Assembly: GCA_002633025.1 (NCBI GenBank)
Contig: NMRB01000247.1
Coordinates: forward strand, 288,787 to 352,786
DNA: 64,000 bases
Direction: 5' to 3'
Source of the DNA: Notospermus geniculatus
Taxonomy: Eukaryota; Nemertea; Pilidiophora; Heteronemertea; Lineidae
In this document: positions 49,701 to 60,525 of the stretch, piece after piece
Numbering within the stretch: position 1 is the first letter of the stretch
Layout of the letters: each line of letters starts with the position of its first letter
Program-made: the position numbers and the translations under genes
Notes under the pieces: generated by a model
The model's input: only the letters and a program-made list of their open reading frames with translations
Told to the model about the DNA's origin: nothing
Database searches by the model: none

Positions 49701-50919
49701 ATGACAGAACATAAGAACCAGGCCGCCTATCACTCTCGCGGATGAGATAACTCCCATAATCATTAGTCGCTTTTAATCTGTCTTCAGCAGTTTGGCGGTC
49801 AAGACGTCCATGGTACCATCTGAAAAGCAATAAGAAGATCATTGAATACACATTTCGGATCCCAATTTCAACTAAACCTGCGTACATGTATGGCATGATA
49901 AAATCAATTGATAGACAGTACGGACAAGTGATACAACAACATGGTGAGTAGGTCATGATGAGATGAGATCAGATTCTAACATAAGTCTAGCTATCTTTTG
50001 GCGATGACAACAGATTAACAGGCATGGGCGCAGGGGCATGGCATGGAATGGATGGATGCATTCTCCTCATCTGCCTCACACTAGTCACAGCTCAGTCATG
50101 AGTCGGCCAGTCAGTGACTGATGCTTTGCTGCTGCTGCTCTCTCTAGTCTCTCCTCTCTGCCTGATCGCTGATAGAACCTAGAGTGATGATTCCTGAACA
50201 CTGAACTTTCAGTTCTGCTCTCTGGTCTCTCCTCTGCCTGATTGCTGATAGGGCCTAGACTAGAGTGATGATTCCTGAACGCTGAACTTTCAGTTCTGCT
50301 CTCTCTTCTAGTCTCACTCTAGCCTAGGCCCTATCAGCTATCAGGCAGAGAGGAGAGACTAGAGAGAGCAGCAGCAGCACAGCATCAGTCCACTGACTGG
50401 GTCAGGGAACTGGCAATATTGCGAGCCGACCGTCATTCTCTCTTTGACATTCTCATGACGAGCATCAGCAATGCCATAGGCCTAATTGCCTATATGTTAT
50501 GTAGGCCTAGTCGGCTTCGCCTATATTGATGAGTGAGGCATGACACGTAGGCCTATACAAAATAATGTATCATGTATGTAATTCAATTGCCATGCCTTTG
50601 GCGTCATGTGTTATGTCATGTCACGATGTATGTGCATCTAGGCCTATACATAATGCAGTGTGCCATGCACGCATGTCGCAGTGCATCAGTTGTCGAAAGA
50701 TGAATATGAAGAGATGATTCCTTTGCCTTTTTTGGCAGATGTTGGCCAAATTTAGCAGGGGTATTCGGAAAACTATACACTTTATTTACATAAATAATGA
50801 TTCCATACTTACTCCGCGTCTGGAGGAGCATCTAAACTGTGATTTATCTTGACACTGACTGATTCAAACATATCAAATTCTTCTCCCTGTCTCTCCATGT
50901 TCGTGATGTTTTCGGCCAT
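40719..50919 (-). CDS. RASA1: RASA1 / p120 Ras GTPase-activating protein, complete
   Basis: RASA1 speeds GTP hydrolysis by Ras downstream of receptor tyrosine kinases. Coding exons, high to low: 50919-50813, 49819-49670, 49382-49247, 48612-48542, 47351-47234, 47119-47038, 46846-46702, 46473-46398, 46166-46019, 45894-45821, 45433-45360, 45130-45046, 44796-44567, 44389-44313, 44210-44035, 43907-43739, 43411-43269, 43037-42770, 42222-42056, 41817-41695, 41451-41440, 40793-40719. All phases agree; 901 aa. Domain order: SH2 (about 37-131; SYLIRESD), SH3 (132-194), SH2 (about 200-295; SFLVRPSD), PH (about 310-422), C2 (about 440-540), RasGAP (about 584-873) with arginine finger TLFR647 and FLRLLCPAIINP, then a C-terminal helix like human. 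The human 180-residue Gly/Pro-rich N-terminal extension is absent. A duplicated block at 42130-42978 interrupts intron 18 with partial exon copies. Confidence 0.95.
40886..41103. mobile_element. 218-bp MITE in the last RASA1 intron
   Basis: Perfect 24-bp ends: CACTCCAAAAGAGTGCAGCA at left and its complement at right ending tgcactcttttggagtg. Inner segments (cccgcacgtcat / atgtgcgggacgtcat) pair imperfectly. Confidence 0.85.
41440..41451 (-). CDS. RASA1: 12-nt microexon of RASA1
   Basis: ACTAAACTCCGG (Thr-Lys-Leu-Arg) lies between a TAATGCAG acceptor and a GTAAGTC donor, in phase 0 on both sides. Including it gives DLNKMAQTQTKLRSSIMK and the same residue count as recalled for human RASA1 between the ICVAHSDEL block and the C-terminal LLAITELLQQK helix; leaving it out shortens that stretch by four residues. 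Already counted in the RASA1 entry. Confidence 0.75.
42130..42978. repeat. 424-bp direct duplication across a single N (probable assembly artefact)
   Basis: 42130-42553 and 42555-42978 are the same sequence at an offset of 425, with one visible difference (agattagaat vs agattataat). The N is at 42554. The duplication splits RASA1: 42345-42553 is a truncated copy of exon 18 and 42555-42647 a truncated copy of exon 19, in an order that could not encode a working RasGAP domain. The complete exons lie outside (42770-43037 and 42056-42222). Confidence 0.9.
43529..43612 (+). mobile_element. tRNA-derived SINE fragment in RASA1 intron 16-17 region
   Basis: An A-box-like ggtggtgcagtggttgacc is followed by a B-box agggttcgaccctt, spaced as in a tRNA gene. 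It lies between exons 43411-43269 and 43907-43739, antisense to RASA1. A different family from the 24-kb array. Confidence 0.55.
45616..45793. mobile_element. MITE with CAGTGGAACCTC ends, second member
   Basis: Begins CAGTGGAACCTCCCTTAA and ends TTAATAGAGAGGTTCCACTG followed by TA. It contains internal repeats of aggacacctctctaatcagg. Same family as 12214-12466, with a different internal deletion. Lies in a RASA1 intron. Confidence 0.7.
50104..50404. repeat. Complex inverted repeat in RASA1 intron 1
   Basis: The left arm gccagtcagtgactgatgc...agtctctcctctctgcctga pairs with the right arm tcaggcagagaggagagact...gcatcagtccactgactgg. Between them a gattcctgaac(a/g)ctgaactttcagttctgctctct block is duplicated in tandem. 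Confidence 0.7.
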
Positions 50920-51028
50920 GATCGGCCGGATACGCTAGGCGTCGTGATTTCGTAATCCCGCGGTGACGTTCTGTCAGATGAAAATTTAAAACCCGTATAT
51001 AAATCACAATTCAATCAAAATAAAACTT
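50920..51028 (-). promoter_or_regulatory. Probable RASA1 5' UTR / core promoter
   Basis: Sequence just upstream of the RASA1 start codon, GC-richer than its surroundings next to the ATG and with a CRE-like TGACGT in ggtgacgttctg near 50963. The role is inferred from position; an upstream non-coding exon cannot be excluded. Confidence 0.3.
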
Positions 51029-51793
51029 ATAACTCATTTATTATACCAAAATATAGAATAATTCGTCCGCAATAATTTTTATCTAGCTAATCGCTGACAA
51101 AATTTTATTATTCACCAATTATGGGGGCGTTTACCGTTTAACCGGCGTCCTCCAAGTGCATTGGGATAAACTACACCTTCGTCGTTCATGATTCTAAACG
51201 TCATTCACCTGTCTGAAAAGGGCCACTATTTAGTCAGTTTTATCCTTTTGATCGATGAAAAATAAAACTCATAAGATAGCTCAAGGCTAGAAAGGAAGGT
51301 TGGTTATCAAATTGACATACCTTTGTTTATTACCTTGATTTTGTGTGTGATTATGCATCGCAATTTGCTCAAGCCTCAGTCAGTGCTGCATCTATCTGCA
51401 TGCAGTGTAGTGTTGTACTGTCATGACTGTAGTGTAGGCCAACTGTGTGTTACTGAGGTGATCATGTAGATAGATGTACAGGCATGCAGTGCATCACTGC
51501 ACACTGTAATGCACATCAGCTGCAACTCTCGATCCATCCATCATTCACGTATCCTTGCTGCTGATGCTGATGGTTAGCTCATAAGATAAGAGATAGGCCT
51601 AAGACCGTGTTCCTTACACACACACGAGGAGGTACTGGTAGCCTAATTTTTTCTACCATTTTGGCGCTGCGACCGTAGGCCCCCTAGGCCTAGGCCTATC
51701 CACTTTTCCACTGTGACGTTGTGTAGACAAAGTCAACGTCACACTGCCGTGACGTTGTGGCTTCATGCTCGCACCGCACATTGCCACGGAGAT
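51029..51793. repeat. Direct duplication upstream of RASA1, copy A
   Basis: 765 bp beginning ataactcatttattatacc, repeated as 51795-52562 across a single N at 51794. Differences are small indels (copy B adds ggcta near 52180 and lacks tttggcgc near 51660). Best read as two haplotypes. Confidence 0.85.
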
Positions 51794-51794
51794 N

Positions 51795-52562
51795 ATAACT
51801 CATTTATTATACCAAAATATAGAATAATTCGTCCGGCATATTTTTACCTAGCTAATCGCTGACAAAATTTTATTATTCACCAATTATGGGGGCGTTTACC
51901 GTTTAACCGGCGTCCTCCAAGTGCATTGGGATGAACTACACCTTCGTCGTTCCATGATTCTAAACGTCATTCACCTGTCTGAAAAGGGCCACTATTTAGT
52001 CAGTTTTATCCTTTTGACCGATGAAAAATAAAACTCATAAGATAGCTCAAGGCTAGAAAGGAAGGTTGGTTATCAAATTGACATACCTTTGTTTATTACC
52101 TTGATTTTGTGTGTGATTATGCATCGCAATTTGCTCAAGCCTCAGTCAGTGCTGCATCTATCTGCATGCAGTGTAGGCTAGTGTTGTACTGTCATGACTG
52201 TAGTGTAGGCCAACTGTGTGTTACTGAGGTGATCATGTAGATAGATGTACAGGCATGCAGTGCATCACTGCACACTGTAATGCACATCAGCTGCAACTCT
52301 CGATCCATCCATCATTCACGTATCCTTGCTGCTGATGCTGATGGTTAGCTCATAAGATAAGAGATAGGCCTAAGACCGTGTTCCTTACACACACACGAGG
52401 AGGTACTGGTAGCCTAATTTTTTCTACCATTCTGCGACCGTAGGCCCCCTAGGCTAGGGCCTAGGCCTATCCACTTTTCCACTGTGACGTTGTAGACAAA
52501 GTCAACGTCACACTGCCGTGACGTTGTGGCTTCATGCTCGCACCGCACATTGCCACGGAGAT
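51795..52562. repeat. Direct duplication upstream of RASA1, copy B
   Basis: 768-bp partner of 51029-51793. It continues into unique sequence (gacgtcttgaagac) where copy A is cut by the N. Confidence 0.85.
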
Positions 52563-53082
52563 GACGTCTTGAAGACAATGAAAAGGCCTGATTTGGTCGC
52601 AGCGACATCTTATCTTTCCGTGGAGAAGTGGCGACCCCCAGTCTGCTGGGGCCTAGGCCTGTCGTAATCTATATAGGGTAGGCAAGGCCCTACATCGTAT
52701 GTATGTCGGGTACGCACAACGAGGTCGAGGACTTGGCTTCTGATTATCTTGGGTCCTTCCTTAATTCTTTTGGGACCCGGCTGAGAGCCAAAAAACGCAT
52801 GGCCTAGGCCTATCAGGGATCAAAGTTCATATTCTGAAAAAGAGATTTTGGCCGAACAGGCCAAAAAATCAAGTCGCACACAATACAACATGATTGTAAG
52901 AACATCATTTTTTTGGGTTGCACAGAGCAAATTCCAGGTCGCATTTTACATCAAATGGTCATGAACTTTGAACCCTGCCTAGCCAAGAGCATGATAATAC
53001 TCCTAGTAGGGCCAAGGCCTAGGCTAGACCTTGGAGGAATTATACTGTCAATTATACTGTCAGTATAATTCCTCCAAGGCTA

Positions 53083-53555
53083 GGCCTAGACCATCTTCGA
53101 TAATTGAAGGCCGATCTGCTCACCACTACGTTACACCGCACATCACCCTTCGAGAAAGTGACCGGTCCCAGGGTTTCCGCCAGAAATTTTTTTGAGGGTA
53201 CTAATTTCTTTGAAATCAGCAAAAACCCCATGAAATTAAAGAAAATGGCCCTTTTCTGTTCCTTTGAGGGTACTAGCATAGTACCCTTAGTACCCTCTGG
53301 CGGAAACACTGGGTCCACGGCGTATCTGCCGCCTCGAGAAGAAGAGGCCAATCAGAATCGGTGTTGTAAAATTTGAATCGTGGTACAAAGTGTTGTAGCC
53401 GAAGACCCGATATAAAGTGTCATATGATTGGTCGACCGGTAAAGTTGGCATGATGCCAAGATACGCCGCCAACTGGTCTATTTCTCGAAGGGTGATGTGC
53501 GATGTAACGCAGTGGAGAGCAGATCGGCCTTCGATTATCGAAGATGGGCCTAGAC
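53083..53555. mobile_element. Outer foldback element with a nested MITE
   Basis: The left arm (about 53083-53160) reads ggcctagaccatcttcga...gcacatcacccttcgaga; the right arm (about 53480-53555) is its near-perfect complement ending cgaagatgggcctagacc. A second element (53169-53311) sits inside, close to the left arm. Confidence 0.75.
53169..53311. mobile_element. 143-bp MITE (CAGGGTTTCCGCCAGA ends) nested in a foldback
   Basis: The ends cagggtttccgccagaa and tctggcggaaacactg form imperfect terminal inverted repeats. The inner motif gagggtacta is also repeated, and tagtacccttagtaccctc pairs with it. Confidence 0.65.
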
Positions 53556-56050
53556 CAACTTTAACATTAACAATTTTGTAATTTTTGCCTCTTTGACTTT
53601 GTTTTTCTTCAGTCATGTCAATAATCAAGTTGTAACAAGTAAGACAAAATTATTTGCCTTGGTACTGCCAGGAATGGGAGTGCCTGTTCATCATTCACTA
53701 CAGTCATTCTCCTGACATAAATTCACCTGCTGACTGTTTGAATCAAGGAACAAGGCACACAGTAATGTTGGCTTTGAAACATGTTGATTGTCCCTCTTCT
53801 TGTCCATAAACATAAACGTGCTTGACACATGTAGGATGGCATACACCATACATGTTGGTGAAAACTGTGATAATCAAACTCGAGATGTTACTTTGGGTAC
53901 CGGTACTCTTTCTAGAGAGTGAACAATGTACCAATGGCCTTGTGCAGTAAACAATTTCTGGTATTCTGTCCTACACAAGTACCCTGATCAATGCATTCAC
54001 AAGCCAGCCAGACTTGAGTCAAGAGTTGTTCACACTCCAGTTCTCAAGGAACTTCACCAGGAATAATTTGTACTTTACTTAGTTTGCTTGGTGACCTTGT
54101 GAGTATAATTTACTCCATACTATCAAATTGTCATTTTGAATATTTCTACATGTATGAAGTACAATGTATCTGCTCTTAATATATACTTTGTTCATTTGCA
54201 ATTAAACTTCGGGGAGAAACTGGATGCTTCTAGTGAGAAAAAGCACTGTCATTGTCAGTGATTTCCGTCTTTCTCAGTGCACTTGGTTTTAAGAGTTGGG
54301 AGGGTTAATCCCCTTTCCCCTCCCCATGACTTGAATTTAAAAATACTGACTGACTGATCCTGAAAGTGAAGTAACAAGGATGGATATACATGTAGTTGCG
54401 TGTATGCTGAGTTTCCTACTGTAATAAATTTTTTATGAAGGTGCTTGCAGATAGATCCTTAGGGCATGATTGAAATAGATTTGACGTCATGACCTGGTCA
54501 TTATCTTTCAATGTAAGTTATCACTATCAGTGCATTATGTAATGTAAAGTCAGTGTATACATGTGTTATAACAAATACCCGTACATGTACATGTATAACA
54601 AGTCGATGGTTTGTGGGAACCTCTTGTCGAAAGATGAAATCGTTCAATCTTTAGTAATATCCCTCATTGCTACTCAGTTGAATGGTTGAACATACATGTA
54701 CAACCTGCTGAATAGATGCAAGTGTGGAATGAAGAGAAAGAAGTTTGCTGAATCCAACAAGATGCTGTTAGATAATGATCCCCAAGAGAGCACTTCACAC
54801 CACGTCACCTCGTCTATGGAACTCTTCAGTCTGACATGCCAAATGTCATCACCCAAGTGCTCCCTGTACTGGCACCCAGAAATCTCATCAGTAGTTGGCC
54901 TGCCCTTTTTTATAGTTCTGTGTATCAAGAAATGATGCTCTCACCACAGATGCTCTCACCACATATGGTCATATGATCAAATTTTTCATGCAATTTTTTG
55001 GGTTATTCAGCACCTAGCTTTTATAGGGGTATGATGTTTTTCAAGCAATGCCGCTCGGCGATGCATGACTTGACTGAGCTAGTGCCGTCAGTCAAGGTGT
55101 CAATATATCATTGGAAAGCATTTTGCTGATTTTTTCACAGTCATACTTTATGGCGAACACATTTTTGTGAAACAGCACAATTTCGTCGTATTATTGTCAA
55201 CCCATTATTTCAGTTTTTTCTGGGACACCCTAAGACCTTCGAAGTGTTCATTGAACAGAAAAAATTGAATGGTCATGAACAACAGGCATAAGATACCAGA
55301 TTACTTACTGTAATGTACTTACAGGGACACAAGCAAAATACAGTTCGTTAGTATATGATAGCCAGATTTCTGTGATGGCATACTGTTTTCCGATCAACTC
55401 CTATCCTACAGATCAGTGTATGCAGCTGTCATCCAAGTAGAGTTGTGTTATGAATGTTTCTGCCCTGCATTGGTGATAAAAGATTTGGGGCAGGCAAATT
55501 CAATTTGAGGTGAAAACTCTAAGTTGTTGTGCAGTGAAGCGTACATCACCTTTAGTGCAAGAATGAAATCATTGATTCATATGATCAATGCTGATTGATG
55601 TGTTTGGCCCGGCTCCACCAGTAGGTACTGCCACCTACCTTTGGTTCATGCTCGAATCCTTCAGGCTGTATGTATTTTGGCAGCTTGGTGAAGCTGGAGG
55701 CAACATACAAAGTCATCAGAAATTGTATCTCTCAGCAGCAGTATCACGGACATGAATTTGCAGAAATGAGGTAGCATACATCAGTTACACAGCTCACAGA
55801 CGTGGGTCACTGCAACCATGGAAGTATTATACAGATACGTCCATGCTGCAACCAGCTTCAGGCAGCAGAGCGTAGCATGTTCGTTGAGGGTTTGGGCTGC
55901 ATGCAAATTAATCTGTTATAAATATGAGTCAATGAGTGGGCTGTCTGTCATTGTCCGAGTGGTGCAGTGCAATGGCAGCAGAGGCACCAGGGTTTGTTAC
56001 CTGGCACTCCTGCAGCTGCAGTGCTCTTTTTCAAGTGGCAGTGAGGGGGG

Positions 56051-56222
56051 CAGGGGCAGATCCACGATTTCAGAAAAGAGGGGCACACTGTGCTAGAAAC
56101 ATTGAAATCTGCTGTGAGTTTCAATGATTTGCTCCAAATTTCAGAATTTCACGGTCAATTTTACAGATTTGTTGGCCGAAGGGGGGGGGTGCCGGGTGCA
56201 CCCCCCCTTGGATCCGCGCCTG
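56051..56222. mobile_element. hAT-like MITE (CAGGGGCAGATCCA...TGGATCCGCGCCTG)
   Basis: The terminal motif CAGGGGCaGATCCAcGATTT and its complement-like end cttggatccgcgcctg match the widespread hAT-type short elements. The centre contains a run of G and a matching C-rich stretch. Target-site duplication not clear. Confidence 0.5.
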
Positions 56223-57252
56223 GGTGCAATTCAGTTTTTGACACTGCTTTTTTCTCCGGGAGTTCCATCCAGTTTCCTCCTCCATCATGTTGTTCTTTCT
56301 GTGAAGCTGTAAAATACAGCTTGTATTTGTTCAAATTACACATTATTCAGTGTGAAATACTGCAAAATGAACATTGTATTGTATTGAGAAGCAGGTTTCT
56401 GCCATTCTGGTACAGACAGTGCATTATTTAGACTGGTTACAAATCAAACTGCTGGTGTATCCACCTGGCAGTGAGACCAGCCTCCTGTGCATCTCGATTC
56501 ATACTCTCATCTTTGCATTCCTGCGAAATCACTTCTCTCATTGGCCGGTAAGGCCTGCCTGAAAATTGATACATGATATAGATTCCAATTTGGTTTTACT
56601 GGCACTTGGCAGTTCTGATGCAACGAGGCTAGATAAGATATTCTGACAGGAGGAATCAATACACAAAGGCCACTGGTGATGTTCAGGGAATATGCATGAA
56701 AACATTCAAATGTTATAAAATAGTGTAAATCATGGGTCACCCACTTTCAAAGTGTCCCATTTGTGAATACATGAATGTACTCTATCACTGTGTGTTGTAA
56801 AACAATAAATGCAGGCCATTGATGTTCCTGTCCTACTACTGACATGACTGAACCAGTTACATTGCAAGTGGCATAAATCTATACTTCAAACTGTAGCTCA
56901 TCGAGTTGATTGAACTGAGAGTGAGAGCAGCATGACTGACACTGGTTTTTCTTGTTTCATTTCCTGAATATCCAAAATGCTCAATATGTTTTTGTGCCGG
57001 TATCAAAGGGTTTGATTATTTACTGGTTTCTCTATTTCATTGCATTTAGAGTAAGTATTGATAATATGTGGAGATATAAGTTCATTACATGTAATTTGTG
57101 AAAAGTTTCCATTTCACCATTTCCTTGCTTCCTGAAATGTGATCTCTTCTTATTTTCAGAGTCTTTCATATTGTCGTTTTTCTTTTTTCAGAGCCTTTTA
57201 TTGCAGTTCACTGTATGTGTGAATATGAATTCAAATGAATGTTTAGCAAGTA

Positions 57253-57796
57253 CAGTCGAACCTCGTTTCAACGTACCCCGTTTACAACGTTTTCACCCCT
57301 ATAACGTTCACATTTCAAAGTCCCGATTTCCCGTAATTCATTTTCCATTTGCCGATTTTGCTTACAACGAACACCTTTATAACGTAAACTTCATTATAAC
57401 GACCAGATTTTTCCCACAAAATAGTGAAAAGGCCTTCGTTACAACGAACAGTGGGAAGCTAATTGCCGCAGCGGCCTTGCTTATGAACAATGTACAGCGC
57501 AGGATTCCCCTCCGTTGCTTAGCAATGCCTCAATACATTGTAGTACTCCCTGTGAATAGGTGGTGTCACTCCCGTAGACACGGCGTGGTCCTGAGCACAT
57601 GGTCAGAGTACATGTCTGGTAAACGGAAGCAAATCATGTAGCTGTCCGCGAAGGCCAACATTGTCTCTCACTTTCGAAAGAAAGTGTCTATAATCGTAGT
57701 TGGCGGCCATTTTATTGGAAATGGTTACAACAAACTACTGTTATAACGTACAGATTCGTTACGTCCCTGGAGGTACGTTGTAACGAGGTTCGACTG
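57253..57796 (+). mobile_element. pogo/Tigger-like deletion derivative
   Basis: 544 bp starting CAGTCGAACCTCGTTTCAAC and ending acgaggttcgactg, flanked by TA on both sides as expected for Tc1/mariner-pogo elements. A remnant begins near 57612 with MSGKRKQIM, then an in-frame stop, then LSAKANIVSHFRKK. This resembles the beginning of a pogo-type transposase DNA-binding region (KRK...L..K..I). The rest of the transposase is missing, so the element is non-autonomous. Confidence 0.65.
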
Positions 57797-60347
57797 TAGT
57801 AATAATTCCATTTGTGTTTCAGCATTAACAACTTTTCTCCTTTTAACAAACACAAACTAAAGAAATCCATATATCCCCTTCCCATGAAGGCATAAAATAC
57901 AAGAAGTATGTGTTCCATAGTTCCTTATATTACATTTAATAATTCAACCAGATGATTATGCAATATTATTTATACAATACATTGGTGATTACTAATTATG
58001 TAATACTAATAGGCTAGACTTGTTTGGACACCGGCCTATTGCTGTGTGTCCATATAGCTCTGCTTACATAAAGTGCGGACAACATAACAAGCCCAAACCA
58101 TTAGTGGGGAAACTTCCCGAAGGTCACATTGGACTGGGACTGGAAACAGGCAGTGGCCGGCTCGTCTTTGACGACAGCTAATTAATACGAAAAGTAGTGA
58201 TGTCCCTTCGAGCGTATGGACGTAAATGACACAGATTGTCCTGGGAAATTTGTCATTTCTTACGTAGATATCTTTTGGAATATTATCAAGTGTGTTAAAC
58301 TCTGGCCTTGAGATACGTTTGTGTGGAGTATCGATTTTGTCTATAGAGTCACCTGTGATGTAATGACCTTGTCTTGAATGATTTTAAATACTAAGCAAGG
58401 AGACTATTAGAATCAGTCTAAGCTCAAGACCTCATAAGCCGCAATCTCACAGCTGAACAGCAGAGCTGAGAAGACAGCCCAACTACTGGGAGACAAGTTT
58501 CAAATAAGGTATGTACCCTCTAAAAAAATTTCTAGGAACGCAATTTCAAACTTGTTCATTACAACAACCAGAATTTACCATGGTATTCACCTCCAAATCC
58601 CAATATTGTAAATCTTATGTACCATTGTTAGAACCTTTCGTCATCGTTCGAGCATGAAATACAGGCTTTTGTCATATTTACTAAATTAAGCTTGGGATGA
58701 ACAATATGATCCAACTACAATGGCCTATATTCACCAGTTTCTTTTTGGTATTGTGTGTGGATTTGCCAGGGTTCGAGCACCTATCAATAGCTACATGTAG
58801 GACCTTAGGCGTTTTGATTGTTATCTGTGTTTGTGCTACTGTCCCCATCCTGCATTCTGAAGGTGTTTGTTGTGTCACTCATTGAAGTAAAATACTTCCA
58901 TGGTCACTGAGACCTAGAAACTATGATAAATTCATACATGTATGTGTCATTCCTGGTTTTTTTGGAAAGATGATCTGTCTGGCTGTGTGTGGTAGAAATT
59001 TCTTCGGCTGGGGAGATGTCATAGTCTTCATTTCTCAACATATTATGGACCTGAATTCAATCTACACCATCCTCTTGACCAAATTCCAACATTGCATTCC
59101 TGTCATGCCTTATGCATGCTACGATATGCTCACTGCTTGTGGAGCCTTGGCATAATCTTTGCATAAGAAAGGCCCACTCGCTAACCAAAACAAGCCATGT
59201 CTGATAGACCTCTGGAACTTGGAGGGGGGACGAGGTTTTGGCTGAGGGTCTATCTCCCCAATCTCCTGCTGCATTGCAACCAATTTGTATTTTTAAGCCG
59301 AGTTGTCTGTTATTTCGATCAAGTTCTTATTTGCAAGAATGATTTTCGTTGGCGCTGACATCGCCCCATATTTTGGGTTTTGCTTATATTTATTTCCCTC
59401 AGGCATTTGGTCATTGATGGTCCATGTCATAAGCTGTGGGTCGGATTTGGGGTATAGTTTCAGGTTTAGGTTGTTGTTCATGAATGCTCAGCTCAGATCA
59501 GTGTGCAAACCTGTTATCTCTAAAAATTCACTCATCGCACACTATGTCCTGAACATGGTCAGTGGGATCTTAGGTTCTGTCTGGTTCATGTAAGTATTTT
59601 GTCAGTATAAATTAGGGATTTTTAGCCCTAGGCTTTTCAGCTCCTGCCAATTCTTGGTCCTTTTGTGCATTTTCACAAGAAATTAGTCATAAAAAAGTTA
59701 ACTTTCAGTCTTCTGCATTGGACTTTTTGCCTATTGATAAGGGACATGGGTTATTTTTTTGGAGGATGGATGTTGGGTGCAATAGGAAAGCATCATTTTG
59801 TGGTCAATTCTGCTAGTATTTCTGAATCTGACAACCAGGTGGTTACAGTCCTACCTGGATGCATGCTCCAGAGATGTTCATCTCATGCTTCTCTAGCTAT
59901 GATGATATAGTGTTTATGTATTTTCTTACTATATTTCATGTTTTTGTATGCCTGTAGACTGATAGTTGGGCATACCTGCCATCATCAGATACCAATCATA
60001 TTTTATCTACTACCGGTAGGCCTACATGTAATTAGGTCAAAACATAACATCATCTGCCTCATGCTTGTCACACCAGCAGTTGAGTTTGGTGTGGTCAGTG
60101 AGTTAAATGCTAAATGGAAGTCCACTCTTGTCTATGTATTATAAAAAAACGTGAAAAAATAAGATTACACTGGTGAATTCTCAATAATTTGCTTGTTTTT
60201 AGGAGTGTTCTGAAAACTGTACCACACAAACGTAATGGAAACCTCATTTTCGGCGACTTTCATGCCTCCTGACTTCTGAACTTTGATCATATTATGCTGA
60301 ATTTGTCCAACTTCTCAATATTCACAGTGTTCTCTTGTCTTTTTCAG
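57797..60347. other. Region upstream of the UGCG coding exons
   Basis: No recognised coding exon. A possible 5' non-coding exon ends at a good donor (caaataag|GTATGT) near 58509. A 96-codon frame at 59303-59593 ends near a GTAAGT (59589) and is hydrophobic, but matches nothing I know. Confidence 0.3.
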
Positions 60348-60525
60348 AGTCAAGATGATATTGGACAACATGAAACTTCCACAAACGATCGTTCTCTGGG
60401 GCGTGTTGGCACTGGTCCCCTGGGTGAACATGCTTGGAGGGTTGTCAAAATGGTTCTCAAGCATGCGAGTGCATCACTTTCTCGAGACTATCATTTTAAT
60501 GAACCCGCATTGTACATTACAGAAA

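Larger units (their letters stand above)
52563..57252. other. Intergenic, repeat-rich; no gene recognised
   Basis: Holds a short palindrome (ccttggaggaattatactg and complement, about 53030-53080), nested foldbacks (53083-53555) and a hAT-like MITE (56051-56222). Short ORFs such as 54696-54935 and 55818-56096 show no recognisable family. Confidence 0.4.
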
